Of a stretch of DNA of 64,000 nt, positions 30,300-41,591 are shown in pieces. The position numbers and the translations under genes are program-made. The stretch comes from Thalassia testudinum (Eukaryota > Streptophyta > Magnoliopsida > Alismatales > Hydrocharitaceae). Every line of letters starts with the position of its first letter. Positions within the stretch are counted from its first letter, which is position 1. The notes beneath the pieces were generated by a model. The model made no database searches. It saw only the letters and a list, made by a program, of their open reading frames with translations, and had not been told where the DNA came from. The stretch is from assembly GCA_037157565.1 (NCBI GenBank), contig JAZHRO010000012.1:7528501-7592500 (forward strand). The letters run 5' to 3'.

Positions 30300-33120
30300 T
30301 TCAATTTTTGCACCCATCCATCTGCCATCTAGAAATATTGTACATTTTAGGAGAAAAAAAGAAAAGTTTCTATAACATGCTTGTGGGACGCAAGTTTAGC
30401 TTATTCATTTTTACTGACAGAAAACTACTCGATGGGCTTGTAAATCAACAATATTTCATAATAGAACCAATAGATAGGTCAAGATTGTTTTGTAAGATTG
30501 TAGAATAAAGAATCGCAGCAATAAAATGAAAGAAGAGGTTTAGTTCAAAATTCTAAATAAAGTTGGACGCATTCATGGTCAATAGCTATGATAGTGTATT
30601 TATTATTCTTATGTTCACGGAAAAATAGAGAGGACACAAAAACATTTAATTCTGACAATCCAAGATTCTATGTAGAGCTTGTCAAAATTTCTCTATATTT
30701 TAACATGGGAAATGGGACATATTCTTTCTCTTTCTCCCACTCATGGCCTATGGAATAGGGAAGAAGGAGCTCCATGGTGTCGAATGCTAGAATTGTGTGT
30801 GGGCTTACATACATTATCATGAGATTTAAACATTACTGGCCATTGTTAAGTTAGTCTTTTAAGGTGATCCAGTAAAGTTTGTTAAACCATATACACTTCT
30901 TATAATAGGAGATAAAATGCGTAGATACCTTTTGGAAGATTTGAATTTTTTGATCGAAAGAGTTGCAAATTTTCAAAACCTATTTCCTATAAATAGGCAT
31001 ACGTTTACAGTGGAGTTCTATTACCATCTATCCCCCATTAAAGAAATGAAACTTGAAGTCATTAGGACTCTACCTTGTGCATGACTAGGGATAGACTATG
31101 AGAGACTATCTCTCATTCTTTGGAAAATCAAATCCTCTTTGAAGTTCCGTGAAGAAGGCAACATCGCTTTTGGTTGTCTTCAAGTAGGCCAAAATCTCTC
31201 TTGAAGGATCCAACACGCCTTTTTGAAGGAATCAATGCAATGGATTCAAGTAAGCCTTGTTGCTTCGACTAATAATATTGACGAGAATGGATCTTGGGAT
31301 TAGCATATAGTTTCGCTATCAAGTTTTTCTATCGTCAAACCCTCTCTCTCACGGCTACAATGCAAAAGGAGGGTAGGGTGCAACCACATACCTTATGGTC
31401 AAGTATGCTAAAGCATGAGATGGGAATTGTCATCGCCACTCCCTGCTACCACACATTGGAACTCCCTACTGATCACTACGATTGTTGTTGCCACCATGAG
31501 GTCACCCTCGAGTAGAGCTCGTCACATTTTCCAAAACCCCTATCATTTCTCCTTCAACCTCTCTTGCTTTCTAGTACAATTTGGGACTTTTTTTTGGTTT
31601 TAGCATCAATGACTTGAGAGGGAGATTTATAAATAAAATCTTAATTTGAGTTCCACATCTCTGGAATGCCCTAAATCAATATTTGGAGTGGTGTTGAGAC
31701 TGGATTTTCTCTTTGATTGGTAATGAGTTTGTTGGAAGTAGGTTTTGTTGTTCGGTCCCAAAGATAAGTCCTCTTATGGCTTATCTTTCTTTTTCTTTTA
31801 TTTTCTTTTGTTTGTTTTTTTCCCTTTTGTATGCACAATTCATTACAAAAAAACCCAATGAACACTCACCTTGAGCATATTAGGTCATGGTCAGGCATAG
31901 AGTAAATCCAATGACTCATATGAGAAGAGTCACTACTCTTTACTTGGATAAGGCCTTCGTGCATGGTAATGGAGATTGAACGACACAAGTGTGAGTTAAA
32001 ACTAAGCATATGGGGAGTGTGCTCATGTGAGGTACCATGTGTTTATTAACAACTGAACTTGGTCATAACAAGCATGGTCTATGGGTAGGGTTGCTTGGGC
32101 ATGAAGGATGATGCATGTTACACCCTCATAGGTAATTTTGAACTAAATTTTTGCTTTCCCTCTTAATTTTCATTTATTTTGCATAAGTAGCCACATTCCT
32201 CGCTACGACACTTATGGAAGGAGGTAGAGACCATGACTGTTGAAGGAAGATCTACAAAGGTGTGAAAATCTTAGGAGGTGATTCTACCTATGATCTTGGG
32301 ATGCTATTCCCCATAAATCATAGAGAGTGATCACCAATAGGTGATGGTCTATAAAGGTGCATGAGAAGAGGTAGGGGAGGATGATGGGCTTCATGCTGGT
32401 GTACCCAGTGATATTGTATTAAGGGAGAGGGGAGAATTATTGTATCATCTTTCACTTAATAAAATTTAAGGATTATAATTGCTCCCTAGATGGATACCTT
32501 ACCAGGTGGAATCAAGTAACCCAAATTCTCGGTGTCTTCCTTTTTGTCTCCCTATCCTGGTCCCCCCTATATTGTTCATCCTTTACGTGATTGGATCTCT
32601 CAATTTAGATCCTTGAAGAATCATGGGGTTATGCTATGATCGGTTAGCATCATATGTGGAAAGTATACCAACTTCTTTGATATTTTCCTGGATCACTTAT
32701 CTCAAAGATGGCTCCTCATCATTGAGATGGCTCCTCATCGTTGACCCCACCAGTGTATTCTTCCAAGGGTGACATCATCCCTTGACAGATCCTACCATTA
32801 AGCCACTACCCAAATTTATCATGCTCAATGTGAAGCCCCCTGTCATAGTGTTCTTTAAGTCTTGTTTGGATGAGTACGAAAGGAAAACACTAGTTAAAAT
32901 TTATGGGAGTATTTGAATGGATAGACGGTGAGAGGTAGATTTGAGTATAATAAATTTAATGGATGAGTTGATGTATTATAAGATACAATATAATTTTATT
33001 ATATTATAATTTGATGGATTAGTTATAATTTGATGGATCCTCTAAGGTGGAGTTATCAACCTTTTGGATGATAAACTCTTAAGATTTACATTAAGTTGCT
33101 CCGCGGCCTCGTCTCCATAA
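28723..33120. other. AT-rich intergenic DNA, no gene supported
   Basis: Contains a GA-rich run (28845-28878), A-runs (30019-30034), an AT microsatellite (30268-30300), a CCTATAAATAGG TATA-like site near 30986 and an 18-bp tandem repeat (GATGGCTCCTCATC, 32706-32743). The stretch 30740-32600 looks like transcribed non-coding sequence, perhaps an old LTR-type remnant, but I found no matching partner repeat. Open stretches such as 29774-30136 minus have no recognisable product. Confidence 0.45.
30268..30300. repeat. AT microsatellite
   Basis: ATATATACATATATAT followed by further (AT)n, directly after an A/G-rich run. Confidence 0.8.
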
Positions 33121-33357
33121 GGGCAAGAAACGTTAGGCAACGACAAAGCCGACCGCTGCCGTCGGATCTACCTCGAGCGCAAAGTCCTCTCATCCCTCTG
33201 CTACCCTCTTCGCCCCCTCCGTGGCCTCATCTTCACGGATCGCCTGGTCGGCTTCGCCATCAACCACTGCCCAGGAGGCGACCTCTCCTCTCTACGCAGG
33301 GGCCAGACAGATAAATTGTTCTCCGAAGAGGTCATCTGCAGGTCGCCCTTCTTTTGA
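33121..33357 (+). pseudogene. AGC-type protein kinase fragment
   Basis: The frame from 33121 to a TGA at 33355 contains DRCRRIYLERKVLSSL and then HCPGGDLSSLRRGQTDKLF, followed by SEEVI. CPGGDL with a following LR.RQ.....F is the signature around the hinge of plant AGC VIII kinases (the PINOID, WAG, D6PK and UNICORN-like group), and the preceding block resembles the segment between helix C and the hinge. Upstream and downstream kinase motifs (ATP-binding Lys, HRD/YRDLKPEN, DFD) are absent: similarity stops after SEEVI and a stop (TAA 33118) lies just before. This is a host gene fragment of about 70 codons, ending about 130 bp before an Athila-like LTR. Confidence 0.6.
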
Positions 33358-35330
33358 GGCTGCAACTAGGGCTCCCCGTCCCAACTCCCATTGCAGCTCT
33401 ACCTTTGGTGCTCCATGTGACCAAGCCCGCTGGAATAGCGTCGCGACTCTCGCCTTTCAGTGCTCCACGAGGATCACGACTCTGCGCTTGATGAGAATAC
33501 CATCATGAGCCCTAACTAGCCCATTTTGACTCATAAAAGAGAACAAAAGCTCCTACATAACCAATTTGAGGTCTTAATTCACTGAATAACCTTTTTGAGA
33601 GAAAATAAGAAACAAGGGGTAAAACTGTAATTTTACCAATGCAGTTCAACAACAGGTTTTCTTAAGGGCTGAACACAGGCTAAATGATCTTAACAAGATA
33701 ATAAGTGGGTTGAATCAGACAGAAAAGGGTTCGTGTGAGTTCTGGGAATTAAATGACTTCTCGTAACCCTAAAACAAATCCACTTGATAAAACAAGGTTC
33801 TGATCAGGATAAAATTCATCTAAACCCTTTAAAAATCATAAAAAAATATTTTCTAGGTTTATAACTTTCAATTTGGCCATTGGAACCCATTTTGACCTAG
33901 AATGGGGTCTTAGACAAATATTTGCCCTAATTTGGGTTTTTACGTAAATTGCTAAGTCAAACGTGGTCAAACCCAAAATTCAACCTCACCATTGGATTCC
34001 TTAGGTCCAAATTAGGTTTGTGCCAAAATTTGGATCTAAGGGGAATTTATCTTAACCCACTTTGCAAATAGGTGTAGCCTAATTACATTTCTACCCCTAT
34101 CTTTCAAAAACCCTTGCATTTGACCCCCTAGATTCTTCATCGTTCTTTGCAATTAGGTCCCTCCACCATTATAGCAGAGGGAATCCTACTCCGACGAGCT
34201 CTAGAAGGAGATTTCTCCCTGATTTCTCAGAGAATCCCATTCAAAATTGAAAAGGAGATTCTCTGAGAAATCCTCTCCAATGTAAACCCAATTTGAGGCC
34301 TTACTTGGTACCCGATCTCTCATGTGAACGCATGAAAGATTTGGGTCTCTTTTGATTTACCATTGCCGGTGAACCTACCTCACTTGGAAGCTTGGCTTCC
34401 AAGCATAAGACCGACCTCCAGGGCCTATTTAAGACACCCCAGATTGCCCCGACTCTCCTAAGCTTGAAATTAGTTGGAAAGCCCCCTCAATTTTGTCTCT
34501 CCTCCTCCGGCTGACTTGCTCATCAAGCTCCGACGACCTCTCCTACTCTCTCTCATCGCCTAGCCACAATACTGGTGCAGGTTCCCCTTCCTCACACTCG
34601 TCCGCGTCGCGCAGCACTCGCCGACGCCCCTGCCTCCCCTTCGTCCTTGCCGACCATCCTCACTGAGCACCTTTGTCTCCAGCGTCGGCAATACGCGACA
34701 GACTCCATCTCCGTCTCCCCCTTCGTCTCTTCACTCCCAAATAAGTCTCTCTCACTCTCTACTTTCTTTCCCCCTTCTTTATTCCCCCGAACAACTACTG
34801 TTGCACTCCACCACCATCATCCCCTTCACCTTCGTTCACCAACTCCGGCGAGCTCGCTCCACCTCCACAGACCACCTCCTTCCTCGCCGATCGGTCCATA
34901 AGCACCGCCTCGACTCACTGTTCATAACCCCCCACTCATATCACTCCGCCACTCACCCAAACGCACCCCCGAACACACCCACACACATGGCCGCAGTGTG
35001 CCCTAGGCATGCTCTCATAGGTGTTCCCATGCCACGCTGACCACCTTTGCACGTTCGCTGCACCTTGGCGAAACTCCCTGAGTTTTCTTAATGTGGCTGC
35101 TAGATCGTTGTCGTGATTTCAGGTCCAGGATCTCTTTGCCATTGACGTCGGGCTTGAAGCTTGCTTGCAAGCTTCTCTAGGCTGTGCTCGCTCTAGGTCA
35201 TAGTCCCAGGTTGTGCGGAAAGTCTTCGCGAACATCTCCAGGCATCCAATTGGTGTCGAGGGCCATAGCTGCAGCTGCAATTGAAGGAAGCCACTCTACT
35301 GCAGGCGCGTGCGAAGGAGGTGGGAAGATA

Positions 35331-35341
35331 GTCCCACCTCG
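35331..35341 (+). promoter_or_regulatory. USE-like motif GTCCCACCTCG in 5' LTR
   Basis: GAAGATAGTCCCACCTCG closely resembles AAAGATAGTCCCACATCGG in the solo LTR at 15945-15962. It is absent from the 3' LTR because of the ~480-bp length difference. Confidence 0.4.
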
Positions 35342-35572
35342 AAAAGTTGTGGAGCGCCGCACCCGCATAAAGTGAATTTCTGCCATAGGCTCTTCGCCTC
35401 CAACTCACGGGGTGAGGTCCTTCTCTCACCCAACCCGACGCCTCATCCACGACCACGCCCTGCGGACCTGGTGACCCGACCCTACTAGCACACCTCGCCT
35501 ACCACCGCACGGTGATGGGCCTGGTCCCGGGTGCATACCCTACCCGATTACCCGTGAAGCGTGGCTCTAGGA

Positions 35573-35970
35573 GAGTGGAACCTAAGAGAGAAAGGAGAGA
35601 AGAGAGCTCATGCAGGTAGGGGGTAGGTTTTGCTCTGCAGAGGAAGAGAAGCCAAGACAAAGGAAGAGGAAGGAGAAGACAAGGCCAAAAAGAAGCTAAG
35701 GAAGAAGGAGAAGGGTTGTAGTAGAAGGAAGAAGCCAAAGAGAGGAAGGCAAGGAAGGCAGAGAAAGAAAAGAGAAGAAACTGAAGGAAGAACAAGCTGA
35801 AGGTAGCCGGCAGAGAGAGAGAGAAAAAGGTAGAGGAAGAGAAAGGCTAAGGTAGGAAAGCTAAGCCAGAGAACAGGGAAGAAGGAAGATAAAGAAGATT
35901 GAAGACAAAGGTAGAGACAGAGACAGAAGACCAGGAGAAGAAGAAGAAAAGAAAGAGCCAAGCACTGTAG
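35573..35970 (+). repeat. Purine-rich tract in 5' LTR (~400 bp)
   Basis: Mostly A/G with GAGAGA, GAAGAA and AAGGAAGA runs; the counterpart in the 3' LTR is 45890-46272. Such homopurine DNA can form triplex structures; any role is inference. Confidence 0.7.
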
Positions 35971-36278
35971 CATAATCGTTGTAAGGCATTTGATTCACAA
36001 ATCAGACGTCTAATTTTGAGCTTTATTCACATACATTGGTTTCTTTAGTATTTTGTGTCTTACATTTACTTCTATCTTTTTGCACTATAACATTGATTTT
36101 ATTGCATATTCTTTTAAATTCTAAAGTTGTGATCTTGATTTCTAAACCCTAATTCGCTCCCTGTGTTCGACCTCAGACTTTAAAATTTGAGTAATAAAAT
36201 TGTATTTGTTTTGAATGCTTTTTCAGCTATACTACAATGCGACCTTTTTAAAACCTGATCAAGCGCGACGAACATTTT

Positions 36279-36296
36279 TAGCGCCGTTGCCGGGGA
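36279..36296 (+). other. Primer-binding site, tRNA-Asp type
   Basis: TAGCGCCGTTGCCGGGGA starts four bases after the LTR end. It differs in one base (G to A, second position) from TGGCGCCGTTGCCGGGGA, the complement of the plant tRNA-Asp 3' end used by Athila elements. Confidence 0.85.
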
Positions 36297-37308
36297 GCAA
36301 TGGGCGATTTAGAAATCTTGATTACAATTGCTGATTTGGTATTAACTTGATATATCTCTTTTTGTTGTGGTTGTTTCAGGGGAGAAGATTCAAAAGACAT
36401 CTGCTCATCAAACACACTCGGGGCAGGTAATTATTTATTAATCTCTTTCTCTTAAGCCCCTCATTCTGAAAAGGAAAAAACAAGATAAAATCAATTAGGG
36501 CTACTTGTTTTACATTTCTGGCTAAATTCATCAAAGTTGTCTGATTTGATTTCAACAACAATATTGATTTGTGCACCCATTTAAGGTAACTAGGGCTACC
36601 ACCTTCTTGATTGAGCCCTAGATACCACATTGGATAAACTAAATTGGACCAAGGTTAGAGTCAAATTAAGGATTTCAATTTTGGGTTTTAGAGACATACC
36701 TTCATAAGCAAGAATTAACTCTCCAAAAGAGGTGTGCCTAAGCCTTGGTTGAAGAGATCTATTCAAGAAAACCCGAAAATTCATGCTCTTAATCTCACTT
36801 GAATCCTAAAATAAAGGACCTAAAAACTTCTCAAAGGACAAATAGGTGAAGTTGACCCCTTTTGTTGGGTCAACCAACCTTGAAATTAGGTCACCTTTTG
36901 CACTTAATACATCTAAAGTTCAAGTGAAATCTTAAGCACCCTTGCTCTTAATTAAAACTGGTAGACTTAAGAGGTCAAGTCCCCATTCTGGTTTACCTAG
37001 AACATCAGTGACAAGAGAGGTCGAGTGGGGGACACCTATAACTCGTGGGGGCGCTTTACCGTGTAGGAGTCTTTGCGAGACTCTCCCTCTCTAGCTGCCC
37101 AGGTATTTCTCAGGTGGACGGCTTTCTGACTAAGGGATATCATCCGCCTCGAACCTCTATAGTCATCCAAATTTTTTGGGTGTCTTGATTGGGTTCATCA
37201 CATTCTACTCGTCCAAACCATCGGTGCATGTTTGGTAGGAGGTCCTTAAGACCATCCTTGAGGCCTCCTTTATTGATTCACTCCCGTTGAGGCCAAGCCT
37301 CGACTTTC
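36297..37308 (+). other. Untranslated leader of Athila-like element
   Basis: About 1 kb between primer site and gag with no long open frame. It should hold the packaging signal, but I cannot identify one by eye. Confidence 0.6.
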
Positions 37309-39050
37309 GTGTTTGTGCAGCAACCCCATCACATAGACATCTCCTCTGATTCATCTGAACCAAATTCTCCTTCTTCTATCATCATGGCACAACCCGTAGA
37401 AGAAGAGAACAACCTTGAGAACCAACTTCAGCACCTTAATGATTTATTTCAAGCCTTTGTAAACCCACCACAGCGTCCTATGATGCGATATCACTATAAC
37501 CCCGTTGCTGTGGCGATCGAACCTCAAGTCCAAATCCCGGCTGGAGGTCTAGATTCTAAACTCAAGCCCAACATGATTCATGCTATTCCAAAGTTTCATA
37601 GGCTTAATTCCGAGGATCCCTTCCAGTACATCAAACAACTAAAGCATCTGGCCCAGACCTTCGGGTCAAATGTCCAAAATCGGGATATTCTTCTCATGAA
37701 GATGTTCTCCTTCTCTCTCATGGACAAAGTAGCTCACTGGTATTAGACTCAAATGCATCCAATCAACACATGGGTTGAACTACAATTTGAGTCTTTGAAA
37801 AAGTTCTTCTTAGTTGGTCGGATGAATGCCTTATGACACCAGATTATGCACTTCACCCAGCAGTTTGGAGAACTCCTTCATGAAGCATGGGACCGTTTCC
37901 TGGATCTCATACGAAAGTGCCCCCATCACGAAGTTCCTAAATGGGAATAAGTCAATCTTTTTACCAGGAACTCTGTGAAGATATTCGCTTATTCGTCAAT
38001 GCAACCTGCGGAGGAAATATCCATGGTCAACACAAAGACACTGTGTGGGAGATTCTCGAGCATATGTGCGAGAACTCCATCAATAATGACTCCATGGGCT
38101 TATTTGATCGGAAGAATGCCCGTGCATCGACGAATCTATGAGGAGCACGAGACGCAAAGCCTGTCTGCATTCGTCGACTTGGAATTAATGGCCAGTTGGT
38201 TGGACAAGGTCTCTGTCATTGAGAAGAAGGTGGAAGAGCTGACTCGATATCTGCAGCAAGCCACCTCTGCATAAAATCCGTTTGCACAGCCGCCTTCTGG
38301 GAGGGAAACTGTGCATAACATCTATCATTGATCTTCTCAGGGGATGGACCCGTATCCACCCCCGTCCGACTCTAATACTGGAGGAAACTCCGATCCGACC
38401 TACTCTAGTTGGGGGAACTTTGAACCCTCATACTCTGACTTTCCTGAGGTTCCTCAGACCTACGAGGACCTCAACGCCATCCAGAATGACCCATTCTCTA
38501 ATACCTATAACCCTGGATGGCGAAATCATCCCAATTTCCTGTGGGTGGGAAATAATCAGAATCAAAGATCACCATATCAACCCCGTCGACAAGCTCCTCG
38601 TCCATATCAGCCGCCTCAACCGCGGCCCAACCCCACCTATCAATCTAGGCTAGCTCAAACAGATCAAATGACTCTTATCCTTCAGACTCTGGCTGACATT
38701 CAGAAGACGAACGAGACTATGCAAAAATAGCATAAGGACGAGATCACAGATGTTCGCAATCAACTCGCCTAGATGGCGAATTCTCGCCAACCTAGCATAC
38801 TCCCTTCTCCCTCTACCGAATCTGAATAACGTACCGAACCAGAGGCGCGTTATGAACCCAAATCCAAGCCAAGCCCACATGATTTATCAGGCCCCATTTG
38901 TTCCATCACCCGACGGGATGGAAGCTTTGACATCATATGCGGGATTTCAGCAGCAGCCACCTATTTTGCTGACTCCAAACAAAAACCAGGAAGGACTGAA
39001 TTCTGTTACAACCCGTAGTGGCAAAGCAACACAAGACCCACCTTAACCAA
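37309..39050 (+). pseudogene. Athila-like gag, decayed
   Basis: The capsid precursor reads from about 37309 (or the ATG at 37384, MAQPVEEE). The retrotransposon-gag block begins HAIPKFHRLNSEDPFQYI (about 37573) and continues through DKVAHWY, WVELQFESLKKFF and ATCGGN (about 38000). Later parts are Pro/Gln/Asn-rich (38344-38730) up to TRSGKATQDPP (about 39045). Stops: TAG 37744, TGA 37834, TAA 37948, TAA 38272, TAG 38728, TAG 38770, TAA 39044. A short segment (about 37950-38130) is read in another frame and then returns, indicating two compensating indels. I see no CCHC knuckle, as is usual for Athila GAG. Confidence 0.82.
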
Positions 39051-39841
39051 GCCACTTTCAGCCTGGTAGTGCTAACCCAAGCCCTAGGATAGTTATCCAG
39101 GATACCCCTATCCTAGATCAAGAACCTTGACCTATTTTAGAGGAACCATTCAAGGTTCCATTTCCTGAGGCCTTGACTAAGGGAAAGAAGACAAACAAAC
39201 CCGTGGCACCTGAGGAGGATCTGGTCAAGCTCTTTGAATAGGTCCATATAAACATCCTGTTGATGGATGCGATTCGCCACGTATCGGCTTACGCATAATC
39301 TCTAAAAGATGTGTGTACACCTAAGCATAAGTCGCGAACCAAAAGTGGGAGTCCATTCATACTGTCAGAGCAAGCCAGCTCTGTAATTTTGAGCAAACTC
39401 CCACCTAAGGCAAAAGACCCAGGTACTCCCCTGATTTCCTGTACCATTGGTGATACCCAATTGGACAGAGCTTTATTAGATCTAGGAGCCTTCGTAAACC
39501 TAATACCCACATCCCTACTTGACCATCTTGAGGAATCTGAGCTTAAATCGACAGAGGTGACATTACAGTTGGCTGATTGATTTATTAAGTCACCTAAAAG
39601 AGTTCTTGAGGATGTCATTGTTAGGGTGCGGGATTTCTATTTCCTAGTGGACTTTATAGTCTTAGATATAGATGCTCTAGAAAACCCAAGGGATACACCA
39701 ATTATACTAGGGAGATCTTTTTTGGCCATTGCTAGGGCCAACATAAATTGTGAGGAGGGCCAAATTGAACTGAAATTCGGGAACCAAACATTAAAGATTG
39801 ACATCTTTAAGGCCAAACAAGGATTAATTGCGGTGTTATAG
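39051..39841 (+). pseudogene. Athila-like protease region, decayed
   Basis: The retropepsin that would cut the polyprotein. Its active-site region is LDRALLDLGAFVNLIP (about 39461-39508), where DLGA is the Athila form of the usual DTGA/DSGA; the catalytic Asp is present. Further on are STEVTLQLAD and DTPIILGRSFLA (about 39694-39728), the second conserved protease block. Stops interrupt at TGA 39128, TAG 39239, TAA 39296, TGA 39578 and TAG 39839, most explicable as Gln or Arg codons hit by C-to-T change. Confidence 0.8.
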
Positions 39842-39864
39842 AATAAATATGTGACATCAAGGTT

Positions 39865-41590
39865 GTGGTTGACGATCCGCTTATTGAAGACAACCTGACT
39901 ATTTTTGAACAACCACAAGAGGATCAAAACTCGCAATCAGAGGAGTCCGAACCTAACCTAGATACACCCATAACTCCCTCCCTTGCTATTGAAACATATC
40001 CTGAACCACCCGCTGCTGCTGATAACCCTGTCCTGGAACTCAAGCCTCTTCCCGACCATCTTACGTACGTCTTTGTGGGTTCCAATCAGATGTTTCCTTT
40101 GATTATCAACTCTAGACTGACACCTGATCAGGAATTCCGTCTAATTTCTGTTCTCCAGCAACATCGAAGAGCCATTGGATGGACTCTCGATGATTTGACT
40201 GGTATCAGCCCCTCCTACTACGCACATCATATCTACACCGAAGAGGGCACACGACCTTCCCGTGAAATGCAAAGACGTATGAATCCTAATATGCAGGAGG
40301 TCATGAAAAAGGAGATCATTAAGTGGTTAGATGCAGGGATCATTTACCCGATCTCCGACAGTCAGTGGGTGAGTCCAATCCAGGTTGTGCCTAAGAAGGT
40401 AGGACTCACCGTGATCATGACTGAAATCGAAGAAATCATACCGACCCGTGTCTCAAATTCGCAGAGAGTCTGCATTGATTACAGAAGGCTCAATACCTCC
40501 ACAAAGAAGGATCATTTCCCACTACCATTTATTGATTAGATCCTCGAGAAACTAGCGGGAAATAAATTCTTCTGCTTTTTGGGCGGGTACTTCAGTTATA
40601 ACTAGGTTGCAATCCATCCTAAGGACCAAGAAAATATCATTTTCACCTGCCCCTTTGGGACGTATGCGTTCCGAAGAATGTCATTCAGTCTCTACAATGC
40701 ATCTGCTACTTTTCAGCGGTGCATGCTTGCCATATTCTCAGATATGCTAGGTGATTATCTGGAAGTCTTCATGGATAACTTTTCAATATTCGGAGAATCA
40801 TTTGATGATTGCCTCCTGCACTTGGTCTAGATCCTCAGGCGGTGCATTGACGTGAATCTAGTTCTTTCCTGGGAAAAGAGCCATTTCATGGTGTCTGAAG
40901 GAATTGTCCTGGGACACCTCATTTCAGAAAAGGGCATCTAGGTTAATCGAGCCAAGGTGAATATGATTTCCAAACTCCCTATGCCTAGGTCTATCAAGGA
41001 CATCCAATCTTTTCTGGGGCACATCATTTTTTACCATCGATTCATTCCTGATTTCTCAAAGATCATGCGTCCCCTGAATACTCTGCTATCTAAGGATGTT
41101 CCTTTCGAAATCTCCAAGGAATGCACTCAAGCATTTGAAATCCTCCATGATCGAGTTACTCAAGCTCCGATCCTACAGTCCCCTAATTGGTCTCAACCCT
41201 TTGAGATCATGTGCGATGCATCCGATTTCATTGTAGGAGCGGTACTTGGGTAGAAAATTGACGGGAAACCCGTGGTCATCTACTACGCTAGCAAGACACT
41301 TGACGAGGCTCAGCGTAACTACACAATTACTGAGAAAGAGCTGTTAGCTGTACTATTTACCCTGGAAAAGTTCAGATCATATCTCCTGGGTTCCCGTGTT
41401 ATCATTTACTTGGATTACACAGCTGTGAGGCATCTCCTTGCAAAGAAGGACGTGAAACCTCGATTAATCCGCTGGATCTTGCTGTTGCAAGAGTTTGACC
41501 TCGAGATTCGCGACAAAGTGGGAAAACAAAATGTGGTAGTTGATCACTTGTCCCGCCTTCCTTCTGAGATTATCGACCCCTCCGGACCAT
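39865..41590 (+). pseudogene. Athila-like RT and RNase H, catalytically dead
   Basis: RT runs from about 40050: IIYPISDSQWVSP, RVCIDYRRLN (about 40470), a TAG at 40537, then the first catalytic block reads FLGGYFSYN in place of FLDGYSGYN, so its Asp is lost. The second block reads FMDNFSIFG (about 40770), losing one Asp of the FMDD pair. RNase H follows: IMCDASDFIVGAVLG (about 41210), YYASKTLDEAQRNYTITEKE, and LLLQEFDLEIRDKVGKQNVV. Stops include TAG near 40600, 40828 and 40939 and TAG 41251. The frame shifts near 41590. Confidence 0.85.
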
Positions 41591-41591
41591 C

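Larger units (their letters stand above)
33489..36274 (+). repeat. 5' LTR of Athila-like element (2786 bp)
   Basis: Starts TGATGAGAATACCATCATGAG and ends GCGACGAACA. Compared with the 3' LTR it has about 480 extra bases around 34900-35390, including a USE-like GTCCCACCTCG motif (35331-35341). A purine-rich tract occupies 35573-35970, and a 20-bp-spaced palindrome pair (35983, 36003) lies near the end. Long leucine-rich open stretches on the minus strand at 35499-35973 are antisense of the purine tract, not genes. Confidence 0.9.

Noticed and set aside
33096..33314. Arg/Pro-rich ORF starting at 33096
   Set aside because: A different frame over the same bases gives the kinase hinge motif, which is far more specific.
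35499..35973. Leucine/phenylalanine-rich membrane-like ORFs, minus strand
   Set aside because: Antisense of a homopurine tract in the LTR, so codons are CTT/TTC by composition only.
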